Source: Sphingopyxis sp. (GTDB lineage: Bacteria > Pseudomonadota > Alphaproteobacteria > Sphingomonadales > Sphingomonadaceae). Taken from it: a DNA stretch of 64,000 nucleotides. A program made the position numbers and the translations under genes. Location of the stretch: the NCBI GenBank assembly GCA_030145715.1, contig JAIXHQ010000005.1, positions 1 to 64,000 on the forward strand, read 5' to 3'. Under the pieces are notes generated by a model that worked only from the letters and a program-made list of their open reading frames with translations, made no database searches and was not told the DNA's origin. Shown in pieces: positions 48,147 to 58,146 of the stretch. Each line of letters opens with the position of its first letter. The stretch's first letter is position 1.

Positions 48147-49276
48147 GCAAAGGCCCGCACCAGAATCCCGCGATAGATGGCGGCCAGCCTGTGGAGGTCG
48201 TCCAGCGCCACCGCCTCGTCCAGCTTGTGCATCGTCGCGTTGGTCAGGCCAAACTCGACCACCGGGCACAGCACATGAAGGAAGCGCGCGTCGGATGTGC
48301 CGCCCGTCGTCGACATTTCGGGCGTGATGTCGGTTTCGGCACGGATCGCCTCTGCCACCAGTTCCGACAGGTCGCCGGGCGGGGTCAGGAAGGCTTCGCC
48401 CGAAATCCTGCCCAACACCTTTGCATTGGGTTCGACCCCATGCGCGATGCGTTCGATCATCGCGACCAGGGCGGCGCCCCGGTGCTGGTCGTTGAACCGG
48501 ATCGACAGCCGCGCGCGCGCAGAGGCGGGAATGACATTCGTCGCGCCGTTGCCGACCTCGACATCGGTCAATTCGATATTCGACGGCTGGAACCAGTCGT
48601 TGCCCGCGTCGAGTTCCACCGCGTCGATCGCGGCCAATATCCGGACCAGCTTGGGGATCGGATTGTCCGCCAGGTGGGGATAGGCGACATGGCCCTGCGT
48701 CCCCGGCACGTCGATCCAGATATTGACCGATCCGCGCCGGCCGATCTTTACCATGTCGCCCAGCCGGTTCACCGACGTCGGTTCGCCGACGACGATCATG
48801 TCGGGTTTCACGCCGCGCGCGTCCATATGCTCCATCAGCGCGCGGGTGCCGAAAATCGCCGGACCTTCCTCGTCGCCGGTGATGATCAGGCTGATCGTCC
48901 CGGCATCGACCGGCATCGCGGCGGCGGCCGCGACGAAGGAGGCGATCGCGCCCTTCATATCGACCGCCCCGCGTCCAAAGAGCATGTCGCCGCGCACCTC
49001 GGGCACAAAGGCGTCGCCGGTCCATCCCACGCCCGCGGGCACGACGTCGACATGCCCGGCAAAACCGAAATGCACCGGCCCCTTGCCCGTCCGCACCGCC
49101 AGCAGATTTTCAACCGGCCCATCAGGTTCGATCCCGTCGATAAAGCGTTCGACGGTGAAGCCGATGGGGACCAGCGCCGCCTCCAGCGTGTCGAACACGG
49201 TGCCGGTGGCGGGCGAGATGCTGGGCGCGGCGATCAGCGCCTTGGCGAGTTCGACGGGGTCGATGCGATGTGTCAT
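48143..49276 (-). CDS. dapE: Succinyl-diaminopimelate desuccinylase
   Basis: FAGHVDVVPAGVGWTGDAFVPE, MFGRGAVDMKGAIA, ITGDEEGPA. Confidence 0.95.
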   Translation of the reverse strand: MTHRIDPVELAKALIAAPSISPATGTVFDTLEAALVPIGFTVERFIDGIEPDGPVENLLAVRTGKGPVHFGFAGHVDVVPAGVGWTGDAFVPEVRGDMLFGRGAVDMKGAIASFVAAAAAMPVDAGTISLIITGDEEGPAIFGTRALMEHMDARGVKPDMIVVGEPTSVNRLGDMVKIGRRGSVNIWIDVPGTQGHVAYPHLADNPIPKLVRILAAIDAVELDAGNDWFQPSNIELTDVEVGNGATNVIPASARARLSIRFNDQHRGAALVAMIERIAHGVEPNAKVLGRISGEAFLTPPGDLSELVAEAIRAETDITPEMSTTGGTSDARFLHVLCPVVEFGLTNATMHKLDEAVALDDLHRLAAIYRGILVRAFA

Positions 49277-49291
49277 GGCCCGCCTTTACCC

Positions 49292-49368
49292 GTTGGTGCC
49301 GCGCGAAGTCGAGACGCCAATCTTCGCCGCCCCGTCGGGCGCGCATCTCGACTTCTCGACTTCGTGCG
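49292..49368. repeat. Degenerate copy of TCTCGACTTCGCTCGACA-type intergenic inverted repeat
   Basis: gttggtgccgcgcgaagtcgagacgc ... gcgcatctcgacttctcgacttcgtgcgc; resembles the element at 62591-62668. Confidence 0.6.
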
Positions 49369-49401
49369 CGACGCGCGGCAAGATGCGGGCGGAGGACCGC
49401 G

Positions 49402-49869
49402 ATGCCCAAACTCGATCTCGACACCATCCCGCAAACCAACGTCACCGGCTATCCCGCGCCCTATGACGCGCCGGTGCAGGGCCGCTGGTATCGGCGTCTG
49501 GCGCCGCCGACCGGCCTCAGCGATTTCGCCGCGAGCCATGTGGTGCTGAAACCCGGTGCCTGGTCGTCGCAGCGCCACTGGCACGACGGCGAGGACGAGA
49601 TGCTGGTGATGATCGCGGGCGAAGCGGTGCTGGTCGAGGATGACGGGCGCTGGCCGATGGGACCCGGCGATATTGCGGTGTGGCCAAAGGGCAGCACCAA
49701 CGGCCATCACCTTGTCAACGAAAGCGATGCCGACTGCGTCTTTGTCGCGCTGGGCGGCGGCAGGAAATATGACACCGGCGGCGGCTATTCGGACATCGAC
49801 ATGCTGTTCCGGCCCGACGGCTATTTCCGCAAGGATGGTACGCCCTATCCGACAAAGCGGATTCCCTGA
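49402..49869 (+). CDS. Cupin domain-containing protein
   Basis: WSSQRHWHDGEDEMLVMIAGEAVLVEDDGRWPMGPGDIAVWP. Confidence 0.85.
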   Translation: MPKLDLDTIPQTNVTGYPAPYDAPVQGRWYRRLAPPTGLSDFAASHVVLKPGAWSSQRHWHDGEDEMLVMIAGEAVLVEDDGRWPMGPGDIAVWPKGSTNGHHLVNESDADCVFVALGGGRKYDTGGGYSDIDMLFRPDGYFRKDGTPYPTKRIP

Positions 49870-49898
49870 TCGCGTTACGGGCGGCGACCCGGCGCCAT

Positions 49899-49935
49899 GG
49901 CAAAGGGAGCGGGAGCGAAGCCCGCCCCCCTTGCC
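49899..49935. terminator. Bidirectional hairpin between convergent genes
   Basis: GGCAAAGGGaGCGGG-agcgaag-CCCGCcCCCCTTGCC. Confidence 0.6.
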
Positions 49936-49950
49936 TCGATCGCCCAGGCT

Positions 49951-52149
49951 TTACTCGGTCGGGAAACCGCGCTTTTTCAGCAGCGCCCTGACGTCGGGGT
50001 CACGGCCGCGAAAGGCGCGATAGGCTTCGGCGCGGTCGGTCTCGTTCCCGGTCATCAGCAGGATGGTGCGGAACTTGTCGGCGACGCTGCGGTCCCACGG
50101 GCCGCCAGCCTCCGTAAAGGCCGCCCATGTGTCGGCGTCCATCGTTTCGGACCAGAGGTAGGAGTAATAGCCCGCCGAATAGGCGTCGCTGCTGAACAGA
50201 TGGCCGAACTGCGGCAGGCGGTGCCGCATGACGATTTCTTTGGACATCTTCATTTCGGCCAGCGTTTCGCGTTCGAACGTGTCGACGTCGGTGACCGGCA
50301 CCTTGCGGTCGTGCAGTTTCATGTCGACGATCGCGCTGGACAGATATTCGACCGTCTGGAAACCCTGGTTGAACTTGTCCGACGCCAGAATCTTGTCGAC
50401 CAGCGCCTGTGGGATCGGTGCCCCCGTCTTGTAATGCGTCGCGAATTTCGACAGCACTTCGGGCGTCATCAGCCAGTTTTCATTCACCTGGCTTGGATAT
50501 TCGACAAAGTCGCGCGGCACCCCGGCAAGCGCCGGGTACGTGACCTGTTGCAACAGATAGTGGATGCCGTGGCCAAATTCGTGGAACAGCGTCTGCGCGT
50601 CGTCCAGGCTGACCAGCGTCGGTTCGCCTTTGGCCGCTTCGGTGAAATTATTGTTGTTCGACGCCAGCACATTGCGTTCGCCGCCCAGCGTCTGCTGGCT
50701 GCGATAGGTCGTCATCCACGCGCCCGACCGTTTGCCGTCGCGCGCGAAATTGTCGAGATAGAGTAGGCCGACATTCTCATTCGTCTTGAGGTTATAGACC
50801 TCGAACGTCCGCACCTTTGGATCGAAGACGGGAACGGTGCCGCTATTCTCGCGGAAACCAAGGTCATAGAGGCGCCCCGCCGACCAGAACATGCCCTCGA
50901 CCAGCTTGTCGAGCTGAAGATAGGGCTTCACCTCGCTTTCATCGAGGTCATATTTCGCCTTGCGGACCTTTTCCGCATAGAAACGATAATCCCATGGCTC
51001 GATGGTGATTTTTGCCGTCTTGTTGGCCTTGGCTTCGGTGTCGGCGATCGCCTGCATGTCGGCGACCTCTTCCTTCACGCGCGCGACGGCGGCGGGCCAC
51101 ACCTTCATCATCAGGCCCATCGCGGCTTCGGGCGTCTTGGCCATCGTGTCGGCCATGCGATAGTTGGCGTGGGTCGCAAAGCCGAGCAGCACCGCGCGTT
51201 CCTGTCGCAGTTTCAGGATTTCGGCGATCGTCGCATTGGTGTCGTTGGCATCGCCATTGTCGCCGCGGTTGACGAACGCCTTATAGACTTTCTCGCGCAA
51301 GGCCCGGTTGGTCGCGTTTTGCAGCACCGGCTGCGCCGACGATCGCGTATTCTTGATCGCCCACTGGCCGGGCTTGCCATTCGCTTCCGCGGCCGAAGCG
51401 AGCGATGCGACGAAACCGGGTTCCAGCCCGGCGAGTTCGGCCTTGTCGGTGACGATGGTATAAAGTTTTTCATCGCCGAGAAGTTTCGACGAAAAGCTGG
51501 AGAACAGGCCTTCCAGCTTGGCGTTCATCGCCACCAGCTTTGCCTTGTTCTCGGGCGACAGATTGGCGCCGTCGCGCACCATTTCGTCATAGCTGCGCTC
51601 GACGATGCGGATCTGCTGGGCGTTCAGGCCGCTCGAATTGCGGGCGTCATAGACCGCCTTGTACCGCGCGAAGAGTTTGGGATCGAGGAACAGCTCGGTA
51701 TAGAAAGTGGAGATTTTGGGGCTCCACTCGGCGTCGATGTCCTCGACCCGGTCGTTCGACTTGTTCGACGATTGCACGCCCCATAGCGCGAACAGCCGGT
51801 CGGCGGTGTCACCCGCGAGCATCATCGGAACATGGGTGTTGTCGAACGTCGGCGCCGCGGGATTGTCGATCACCGCCTGAACCTGCGCCTTGGTTTCCGC
51901 CATCGCCTTGGCAAAGGCGTCGGGGAAAAGTTCGGGGTCCATCTTGTCCCACGGCGGCACCCCTTCGAACGGACCCGTCCAGGGTGCCAGCATCGGATTT
52001 GCGCCCGCGGGGGCGGAGGTCGCGGGCTTGGCGGCGGCGGCGGTCGGTTCGGCGGCGGCGATGGTCATCTGGCTATAACCCACGATCATCGCGGTGGATG
52101 CAAGCATCATCGACAGGCGGCGGGCAAAAGGGTGCGTTGGGCGCGGCAT
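49951..52149 (-). CDS. M3 family metallopeptidase (oligopeptidase A/Dcp type)
   Basis: TLFHEFGHGIHYLLQ zinc motif; signal peptide; 733 aa. Confidence 0.93.
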   Translation of the reverse strand: MPRPTHPFARRLSMMLASTAMIVGYSQMTIAAAEPTAAAAKPATSAPAGANPMLAPWTGPFEGVPPWDKMDPELFPDAFAKAMAETKAQVQAVIDNPAAPTFDNTHVPMMLAGDTADRLFALWGVQSSNKSNDRVEDIDAEWSPKISTFYTELFLDPKLFARYKAVYDARNSSGLNAQQIRIVERSYDEMVRDGANLSPENKAKLVAMNAKLEGLFSSFSSKLLGDEKLYTIVTDKAELAGLEPGFVASLASAAEANGKPGQWAIKNTRSSAQPVLQNATNRALREKVYKAFVNRGDNGDANDTNATIAEILKLRQERAVLLGFATHANYRMADTMAKTPEAAMGLMMKVWPAAVARVKEEVADMQAIADTEAKANKTAKITIEPWDYRFYAEKVRKAKYDLDESEVKPYLQLDKLVEGMFWSAGRLYDLGFRENSGTVPVFDPKVRTFEVYNLKTNENVGLLYLDNFARDGKRSGAWMTTYRSQQTLGGERNVLASNNNNFTEAAKGEPTLVSLDDAQTLFHEFGHGIHYLLQQVTYPALAGVPRDFVEYPSQVNENWLMTPEVLSKFATHYKTGAPIPQALVDKILASDKFNQGFQTVEYLSSAIVDMKLHDRKVPVTDVDTFERETLAEMKMSKEIVMRHRLPQFGHLFSSDAYSAGYYSYLWSETMDADTWAAFTEAGGPWDRSVADKFRTILLMTGNETDRAEAYRAFRGRDPDVRALLKKRGFPTE

Positions 52150-52234
52150 CGGTGAATCTCCCCGGGGCAAAGGTTTCGGATGAAACCATGTAAGCGACTG
52201 TCCTAACCTGATATGACAGGGCGGCGCAAGCGGC

Positions 52235-53104
52235 CTAGCCGCCGAATTCCGGCTGAATCAGGCCCGGCACGTCGACGCGAAAAGTGAACAGCCCGCCCGC
52301 GTGGGGCTGCGCCGCGCGTTCCTGATCGGTCAGATTCTTGCCCGCGCTGGTGACAAAGGCGGTGCGCAGGTCGGCGCCGCCCAATGCGATCATCGACGGG
52401 CGCTGCACCGGCAGCTCGACGGTCTGAAGCAACTCGCCCGCGGGCGACAGGCGGACGACGCGCCAGCCGTCCCACAGGGCCGACCAGTAACAGCCCTCGG
52501 CATCGACGGTGCCGCCGTCGGGGCGGCCCTTGCCCGCCTCGAACTGGTGAAACAGCCGTCCTTCGCCCAGATCGCCGGTCGCGGGGTCGACGTCATAGGC
52601 GCGCAGCGCATGGGTCGGCGTATCGGCGTGGTAAAAGATGCGCCCGTCGGGGCTGAATGCCGCGCCGTTGCTGGTCAGCAGCCCGCCGATCATCGGCGTC
52701 AATTTGCCGTCCGGGTCCAGGCGAAAGAGCATCGCGCCCGGATTCGCCTTGTCGGTCGTGACGCTGCCGACCCAGAAGCGCCCGGCGGAATCGACGCAGC
52801 CGTCGTTGAACCGTTGTTCGGGGATGCCCGCGAGTACCGCGGGGCCAAAGGGGCGCGGGGCTGCGCCCCATGCGTCGATCAGCGCACAACCGTCCTTCAT
52901 CCCGGCGACCATCCCGCCGCCCGCGCGCGGCGCGACACAGCCGACGGGGCCGTCCAGTCGCATCGTTTCGGTCGCGCCGGTTTCGGGATCGGTGCGGTGG
53001 ATTAGATGCGCGTCGATGTCGACCCAATAGAGGCGGGCTTCGGCGGCGTGCCAGCGCGGCGATTCGCCGAGCAGGGCGCCGGCGTCAAAAAGCAATTCAA
53101 CCAT
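52235..53104 (-). CDS. SMP-30/gluconolactonase family protein
   Basis: LGESPRWHAAEARLYWVDIDAHLIHR, FNDGCVDSAGRFWVGS, SNGAAFSPDGRIFYHADT. Confidence 0.92.
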   Translation of the reverse strand: MVELLFDAGALLGESPRWHAAEARLYWVDIDAHLIHRTDPETGATETMRLDGPVGCVAPRAGGGMVAGMKDGCALIDAWGAAPRPFGPAVLAGIPEQRFNDGCVDSAGRFWVGSVTTDKANPGAMLFRLDPDGKLTPMIGGLLTSNGAAFSPDGRIFYHADTPTHALRAYDVDPATGDLGEGRLFHQFEAGKGRPDGGTVDAEGCYWSALWDGWRVVRLSPAGELLQTVELPVQRPSMIALGGADLRTAFVTSAGKNLTDQERAAQPHAGGLFTFRVDVPGLIQPEFGG

Positions 53105-53216
53105 CGGGGGATGCTAGCGCGACCGCCGGACGCTGCCCAGCGGCTGCAAACCTATTCGTTGCGGCGCGGCTCTGCGGGCCTTTGCCGCATCTCTGCCGCC
53201 GTGGCGGCATTTCCAC

Positions 53217-53238
53217 TTGACGTGGACGTAAACGTAAG
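53217..53238. promoter_or_regulatory. LiuR-like MerR-family operator candidate
   Basis: TTGACGTGGACGTAAACGTAAG about 90 bp upstream of acyl-CoA dehydrogenase ATG. Confidence 0.5.
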
Positions 53239-53327
53239 GCCTGTTGGCGCCGAAGCCCGTGCCGACGGCGTGGGGCGTGCTGCGTATCGGGTCGAAATCC
53301 GGGCGCTCCCTGGGAAAAGGAAATATC

Positions 53328-54482
53328 ATGTCGCTCGATCGTCTCTCCCGCTCCGCCTATACCGAGGATCATGAGGCGTTTCGTGCCACCGTGCGCCAGT
53401 TCCTTGAACGCGAAGTCGCCCCCAACCAGGCGCAATGGGCAGAGGATGGCATCGTCCCGAAAAGCATCTGGCCGAAGGCGGGCGAACTGGGCCTGTTATG
53501 CCCCACGGTGCCAGAGGAATATGGCGGGCTTGGCCTCGATTTCGGCTATAATGCGATCGTCGATGAAGAAAGCGCCTATTACGGCCGCGTGACCACCGGC
53601 TTTTCGCTGCAATCGGACATCGTCACCAATTACATCACCCGCTATGGCAGCGAAGAGCAGAAGAAGCACTGGCTGCCCAAGATGGTGGCGGGCGAAGTGA
53701 TCACCGCGATCGCGATGACCGAACCGGGGACCGGCAGCGACCTTCAGGGGATGCGGACGACGGCGAAAAAGGATGGCAATCATTATGTCATCAACGGGTC
53801 GAAAACCTATATCACCAATGGCCAGAACGCCGACCTGATCCTTGTCTGTGTCAAGACCGATACCGATGTGGAGCCGGCATGGAAGGGCGTGTCGATCGTG
53901 CTGGTCGAGGCGGATCGCGAGGGATTTCAGCGCGGCCGCAACCTCGACAAGATCGGCCAGGACGAAGCCGATACGTCGGAACTCTTCTTTAACGACGTCC
54001 GCGTGCCGATCACCAACTGCCTGGGCGAAGAGGGGCAGGGGTTCATCTATCTGATGAGCGAACTGCCGCAGGAACGCCTGTCGATCGCCGTGTCGGCCCA
54101 GGCGTCGGCGCAGCGCGCGTTCGACGACACGGTCGAATATACCCGCGACCGCAAGGCGTTCGGCAAACCGATCCTCGATTTCCAGAACAGCCGCTTCGTC
54201 CTCGCTGACCTGAAGGCCAAGTTGCAGGTCGGCTGGGCGCACCTCGACTGGGCGCTGTCGCGGCACCTGAAAAAGGAACTGACCCCCGAAGAGGGCGCGG
54301 CGGCCAAGCTGTGGCACACCGAACTGCAATGGGAGGTGATGGACAAATGCCTCCAGCTCTTTGGCGGCGCGGGCTATATGAACGAATATCCGATCGCCCG
54401 CGCGTGGCGCGCCGCCCGCGTCACCCGCATTTTCGGCGGCACGAACGAAATCATGAAGGAACTGATCGGGCGTAAGCTTTAA
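53328..54482 (+). CDS. Acyl-CoA dehydrogenase
   Basis: VITAIAMTEPGTGSDLQGMRTTA; LFGGAGYMNEYPIARAWRAARVTRIFGGTNEIMKELIGR. Confidence 0.95.
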   Translation: MSLDRLSRSAYTEDHEAFRATVRQFLEREVAPNQAQWAEDGIVPKSIWPKAGELGLLCPTVPEEYGGLGLDFGYNAIVDEESAYYGRVTTGFSLQSDIVTNYITRYGSEEQKKHWLPKMVAGEVITAIAMTEPGTGSDLQGMRTTAKKDGNHYVINGSKTYITNGQNADLILVCVKTDTDVEPAWKGVSIVLVEADREGFQRGRNLDKIGQDEADTSELFFNDVRVPITNCLGEEGQGFIYLMSELPQERLSIAVSAQASAQRAFDDTVEYTRDRKAFGKPILDFQNSRFVLADLKAKLQVGWAHLDWALSRHLKKELTPEEGAAAKLWHTELQWEVMDKCLQLFGGAGYMNEYPIARAWRAARVTRIFGGTNEIMKELIGRKL

Positions 54483-54487
54483 TTTCC

Positions 54488-54510
54488 CCGCCCGCTTGCG
54501 GGAGGGGAGC
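54488..54510. repeat. Short CCCGCTTGCGGGAGGGG-type hairpin
   Basis: CCGCCCGCTTGCGGGAGGGGAGC between acyl-CoA dehydrogenase and thiolase; similar to the hisB-hisH repeat core. Confidence 0.5.
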
Positions 54511-54531
54511 TGATACGAAAGGAATTCTCCC

Positions 54532-55701
54532 ATGGCTACTGCATATATCGTCGACGCCGTCCGCACCGCCGGTGGCAAGCGTGGCGGTCGGCTTGCCGGG
54601 GTTCACCCGGTCGATCTGGGCGCCGCGGTCTTTGACGCGATCGCTGATCGCAATGACTTCGATACCAGGGCGATCGACGACGTCATCACCGGCTGTGTGT
54701 CGCAGGGCGGCCAGCAGACGATGGACGTCGGTCGCAACGCGGTTCTCGCCTCGAAACTTCCCGATTCGATCCCTGCCGTCACCATCGATCGCCAGTGCGG
54801 ATCGTCGCAACAGGCGATCCAGTTCGCGGCGCAGGCGGTGATGTCGGGGACACAGGACATGGTGCTCGCCAGCGGCATCGAAAGCATGACACGCGTTCCG
54901 ATGGGCAGCGTCGCGACGCTGTTCATGAAGGAAGGGCTGGGCCACTATAAGTCCGAACGGCTGGAGGAAAAATTCCCCGGCATCATGTTCAGCCAGTTCG
55001 CGGGCGCCGAAATGATCGTCAAGAAACATGGCCTGACCAAGGATGATCTGGACGCCTATGCGCTTGAAAGCCATCGGCGCGGCAAGGCGGCGACCGAGGC
55101 CGGTCATTTCAAGCGCGAAATCGTCGGAGTGGAAATCGATACGCCCGAAGGGCGTCAACTCCATCTGGTGGATGAGGGCATTCGCTTCGACGCGACACTT
55201 GAGGGCATCGCGGGCGTCAAGCTGCTTCAGGAAGGCGGATCGATCACCGCGGCGACCAGTTCGCAGATCTGCGACGGCGCTTCGGCGGCGCTGATCGTTT
55301 CGGAACAGGCGCTAAAGGATCATGGGCTGATGCCGCGCGCGCGCATCCACCATGTCTCGGTGACGGCTGGCGATCCGGTCATCATGCTGGAAGAGCCGCT
55401 GTTCGCGACCGAACGCGCGCTCAAAAAGGCGGGCATGAAGATCGCGGACATCGACGCCTATGAAGTGAATGAGGCCTTTGCGCCGGTGCCGCTGGCGTGG
55501 ATCAAATATCTCGGCGCCGACCATGCGCGGTTGAACCAGCATGGCGGCGCGATCGCGCTCGGCCACCCGCTCGGCGCCAGCGGCACAAAGCTGATGGCGA
55601 CGCTGCTCGGCGTGCTCGACGCGACCGGCGGCAAATATGGTCTGCAGACGATGTGCGAAGGCGGCGGCCAGGCCAACGTCACGATTATCGAACGGCTGTA
55701 A
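54532..55701 (+). CDS. Acetyl-CoA C-acyltransferase (thiolase)
   Basis: TIDRQCGSSQQAIQFAAQAV; NQHGGAIALGHPLGASG; MCEGGGQANVTI. Confidence 0.95.
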   Translation: MATAYIVDAVRTAGGKRGGRLAGVHPVDLGAAVFDAIADRNDFDTRAIDDVITGCVSQGGQQTMDVGRNAVLASKLPDSIPAVTIDRQCGSSQQAIQFAAQAVMSGTQDMVLASGIESMTRVPMGSVATLFMKEGLGHYKSERLEEKFPGIMFSQFAGAEMIVKKHGLTKDDLDAYALESHRRGKAATEAGHFKREIVGVEIDTPEGRQLHLVDEGIRFDATLEGIAGVKLLQEGGSITAATSSQICDGASAALIVSEQALKDHGLMPRARIHHVSVTAGDPVIMLEEPLFATERALKKAGMKIADIDAYEVNEAFAPVPLAWIKYLGADHARLNQHGGAIALGHPLGASGTKLMATLLGVLDATGGKYGLQTMCEGGGQANVTIIERL

Positions 55702-55753
55702 TATTCTTCAAACCCCGCCCGGTCAGAGGGGGGGCTTTCATCAGGAGAGAGGC

Positions 55754-56536
55754 ATGAAACTTGATTCCACCGTATCGGCCGTCGTCACCGGCGGCGCTTC
55801 GGGCCTTGGCGCCGCGACCGCGCGCGCGCTTGCCGCAAAGGGCGTGAAGGTCGCGATCTTTGACCTGCAGGAGGAAAAGGGTCTGGCGATCGCGGCCGAA
55901 CTGGGCGGCGTCTTTTGCGAATGCAATGTCACCGACGACGCATCGGTCGATGCCGCCTTTGCCAAGGCGCGCGAAGCGCATGGGCAGGAACGCATCCTCG
56001 TGAACTGCGCGGGCACCGGCAATGCGATCAAGACCGCGAGCCGGTCGAAGGAAGACGGCAGCGTCAAGCATTTCCCGCTCGATGCCTTTAACTGGATCAT
56101 CCAGATCAATCTGGTCGGCACCTTTCGCTGCATCGCCAAATCGGCGGCGGGAATGCTGACGCTTGACCCGATGGCGGATGGCGAGCGCGGTGCGATCGTC
56201 AACACCGCCAGCGTGGCGGCGGAGGACGGTCAGATCGGTCAGGCCGCCTATTCGGCGTCAAAGGGCGGCGTCGTCGGCATGACGCTTCCTATCGCGCGCG
56301 ATCTGGGCAACGAGAATATCCGTGTGAACACGATCCTGCCGGGCATTTTCGACACCCCGCTGCTGGCGGGCGCGCCGCAGAATGTCCGCGATGCCCTGGG
56401 CGCATCGGTGCTCAATCCAAAGCGCCTCGGCAATCCGGTCGAATATGCCAATCTGGCCATGTGCATGATCGAAAATGGATATTTCAACGGCGAGGACGTC
56501 CGTCTCGACGGCGGCATCCGCATGGCGCCGCGCTGA
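55754..56536 (+). CDS. SDR family, 3-hydroxyacyl-CoA dehydrogenase type II-like
   Basis: AVVTGGASGLGAATARAL; IGQAAYSASKGGVVGMTLPIARDL. Confidence 0.9.
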   Translation: MKLDSTVSAVVTGGASGLGAATARALAAKGVKVAIFDLQEEKGLAIAAELGGVFCECNVTDDASVDAAFAKAREAHGQERILVNCAGTGNAIKTASRSKEDGSVKHFPLDAFNWIIQINLVGTFRCIAKSAAGMLTLDPMADGERGAIVNTASVAAEDGQIGQAAYSASKGGVVGMTLPIARDLGNENIRVNTILPGIFDTPLLAGAPQNVRDALGASVLNPKRLGNPVEYANLAMCMIENGYFNGEDVRLDGGIRMAPR

Positions 56537-56537
56537 T

Positions 56538-56975
56538 ATGCCGAAACCGGAAAGCTGGCGGCGCGATGCCGCCAGCTACCCCGTCTGTATCGAATTGCAG
56601 ACGCGATTTCAGGACATGGACATCAACGGCCACCTCAACAATGTGGCCTTTGCCGCCCTGTTCGAAAGCGGCCGCGTGCTGCTCAATCGCGACGTAAGGC
56701 CGCTGGACGAACGCCCCGTGGACGAGCGCACGATGGTCGCGGCGGTCGAGATCAACTATCTGGCAGAGGGCAATTTCCCCGATCCGGTCATGATCGCGAC
56801 AGGCATCGGCCGCCTCGGCACCTCAAGCTGGACGATCGTGCAGGCGATGTTTCAGAATGGCCGCTGCATTGCGACCTGCGACACGGTGGTCGTGTGCCGC
56901 ACCGACGGACAGGCAAAGCCGCTCCGGACAGAGATGGTGGCCGAACTGAAAGCAAAGCTCGCGCGGGCGGCCTGA
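56538..56975 (+). CDS. Acyl-CoA thioesterase (hotdog fold, YbgC/FadM-like)
   Basis: QTRFQDMDINGHLNNVAFAALFESGR. Confidence 0.85.
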   Translation: MPKPESWRRDAASYPVCIELQTRFQDMDINGHLNNVAFAALFESGRVLLNRDVRPLDERPVDERTMVAAVEINYLAEGNFPDPVMIATGIGRLGTSSWTIVQAMFQNGRCIATCDTVVVCRTDGQAKPLRTEMVAELKAKLARAA

Positions 56976-57014
56976 AAAAGCCGGTCACTTGCGATGGCGG
57001 GTGCCGATGAACTT

Positions 57015-57677
57015 TTACAGCTTTTTGTCCGCATCGGGGACCGAGCGGATCAGGTCGCGGGCAAAGCCGATCAGCCCGATCTGACGCCGCCGTTTCAACC
57101 GTTCGGCGCGCAGGATGGCGCGAACCTCGTCGAAACAGCCTTCGACATTGTCGTTTATCAGCACATAGTCATAGCCGTCCCAATGGCTGATCTCGTTCGC
57201 GGCGCGCTCCATCCGCGCGGCGATCACCTCGTCGCTGTCGGTGTTGCGGCTGCGCAGGCGGCGTTCCAGTTCCTCCATCGTCGGCGGCAGGACGAACACG
57301 CGCACGACATCGGGGCCGGCCTCCTGATACAGTTGCTGCGCGCCCTGCCAGTCGATGTCGAACAACACGTCGCGGCCCGCGGCGAGCAGCGCCTCCACCG
57401 GCGCGCGCGGCGTGCCATAGCGGTGGCCAAAGACGTGCGCCCATTCCAGGAACTCGCCGTCGGCGGCCATTTTCTTGAAATTCTCGGTATCGACGAAATG
57501 ATAATCCACCCCGTCGACCTCGCCGGGGCGCGGCGGGCGGGTGGTGACGGATATGGACAAAGCGATGTCCTTGTCCGCTTGCAGCATCATTCGCGAGATG
57601 GTGGTCTTTCCGGCGCCAGACGGCGAGGAAAGAACGAACAACACGCCGCGGCGGTTCAGGTGCACATTATCGACCAT
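57015..57677 (-). CDS. gmk: Guanylate kinase
   Basis: GVLFVLSSPSGAGKTTISRMML; SVTTRPPRPGEVDGVDYHFV. Confidence 0.96.
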   Translation of the reverse strand: MVDNVHLNRRGVLFVLSSPSGAGKTTISRMMLQADKDIALSISVTTRPPRPGEVDGVDYHFVDTENFKKMAADGEFLEWAHVFGHRYGTPRAPVEALLAAGRDVLFDIDWQGAQQLYQEAGPDVVRVFVLPPTMEELERRLRSRNTDSDEVIAARMERAANEISHWDGYDYVLINDNVEGCFDEVRAILRAERLKRRRQIGLIGFARDLIRSVPDADKKL

Positions 57678-57755
57678 GGGCGCTAATCGCCAAAGCTGCG
57701 CCACGGGTCAAGCTCGAAGGGGCGGGAAAGCACCGCCGCCGCCTTCACGGGAATT

Positions 57756-58145
57756 TCAGTGCAGCGCCCCGGTCCGTCCATTGGCATCGACGGGAATCGC
57801 CGGGGGCAGGGCATCGCCCATCGCCGCCCCGTCGGCCGGTGCGGCCGTCACGGGCCGGGGCGCGGGTGCGATACCGGCATAGGGATCGACGACCCCCGCA
57901 TCGACCAGCGCCGGATCATTCGCATGGGCCTCTTCGGCCACCTTGCGCGCTTCCGATCGCTCGGCCCATTTTTTGGTGAGGTATCCCGCCGCCATGGTCG
58001 CCGCCAGCACGGCATAACGCTGGGGAAACAGGCGCCGTGCCGCGAACAAAGTGCCCGCGCCGATCACCGCGCCGGCAACCGGATGATTGCCCTTGTTACG
58101 CCCGATGGCGCTGCCCAGGACGCCGCCTACGATCCGACCGATCAT
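57756..58145 (-). CDS. Hypothetical glycine-zipper membrane protein
   Basis: MIGRIVGGVLGSAIGRNKGNHPVAGAVIGAGTLFAARR. Confidence 0.55.
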   Translation of the reverse strand: MIGRIVGGVLGSAIGRNKGNHPVAGAVIGAGTLFAARRLFPQRYAVLAATMAAGYLTKKWAERSEARKVAEEAHANDPALVDAGVVDPYAGIAPAPRPVTAAPADGAAMGDALPPAIPVDANGRTGALH

Positions 58146-58146
58146 C

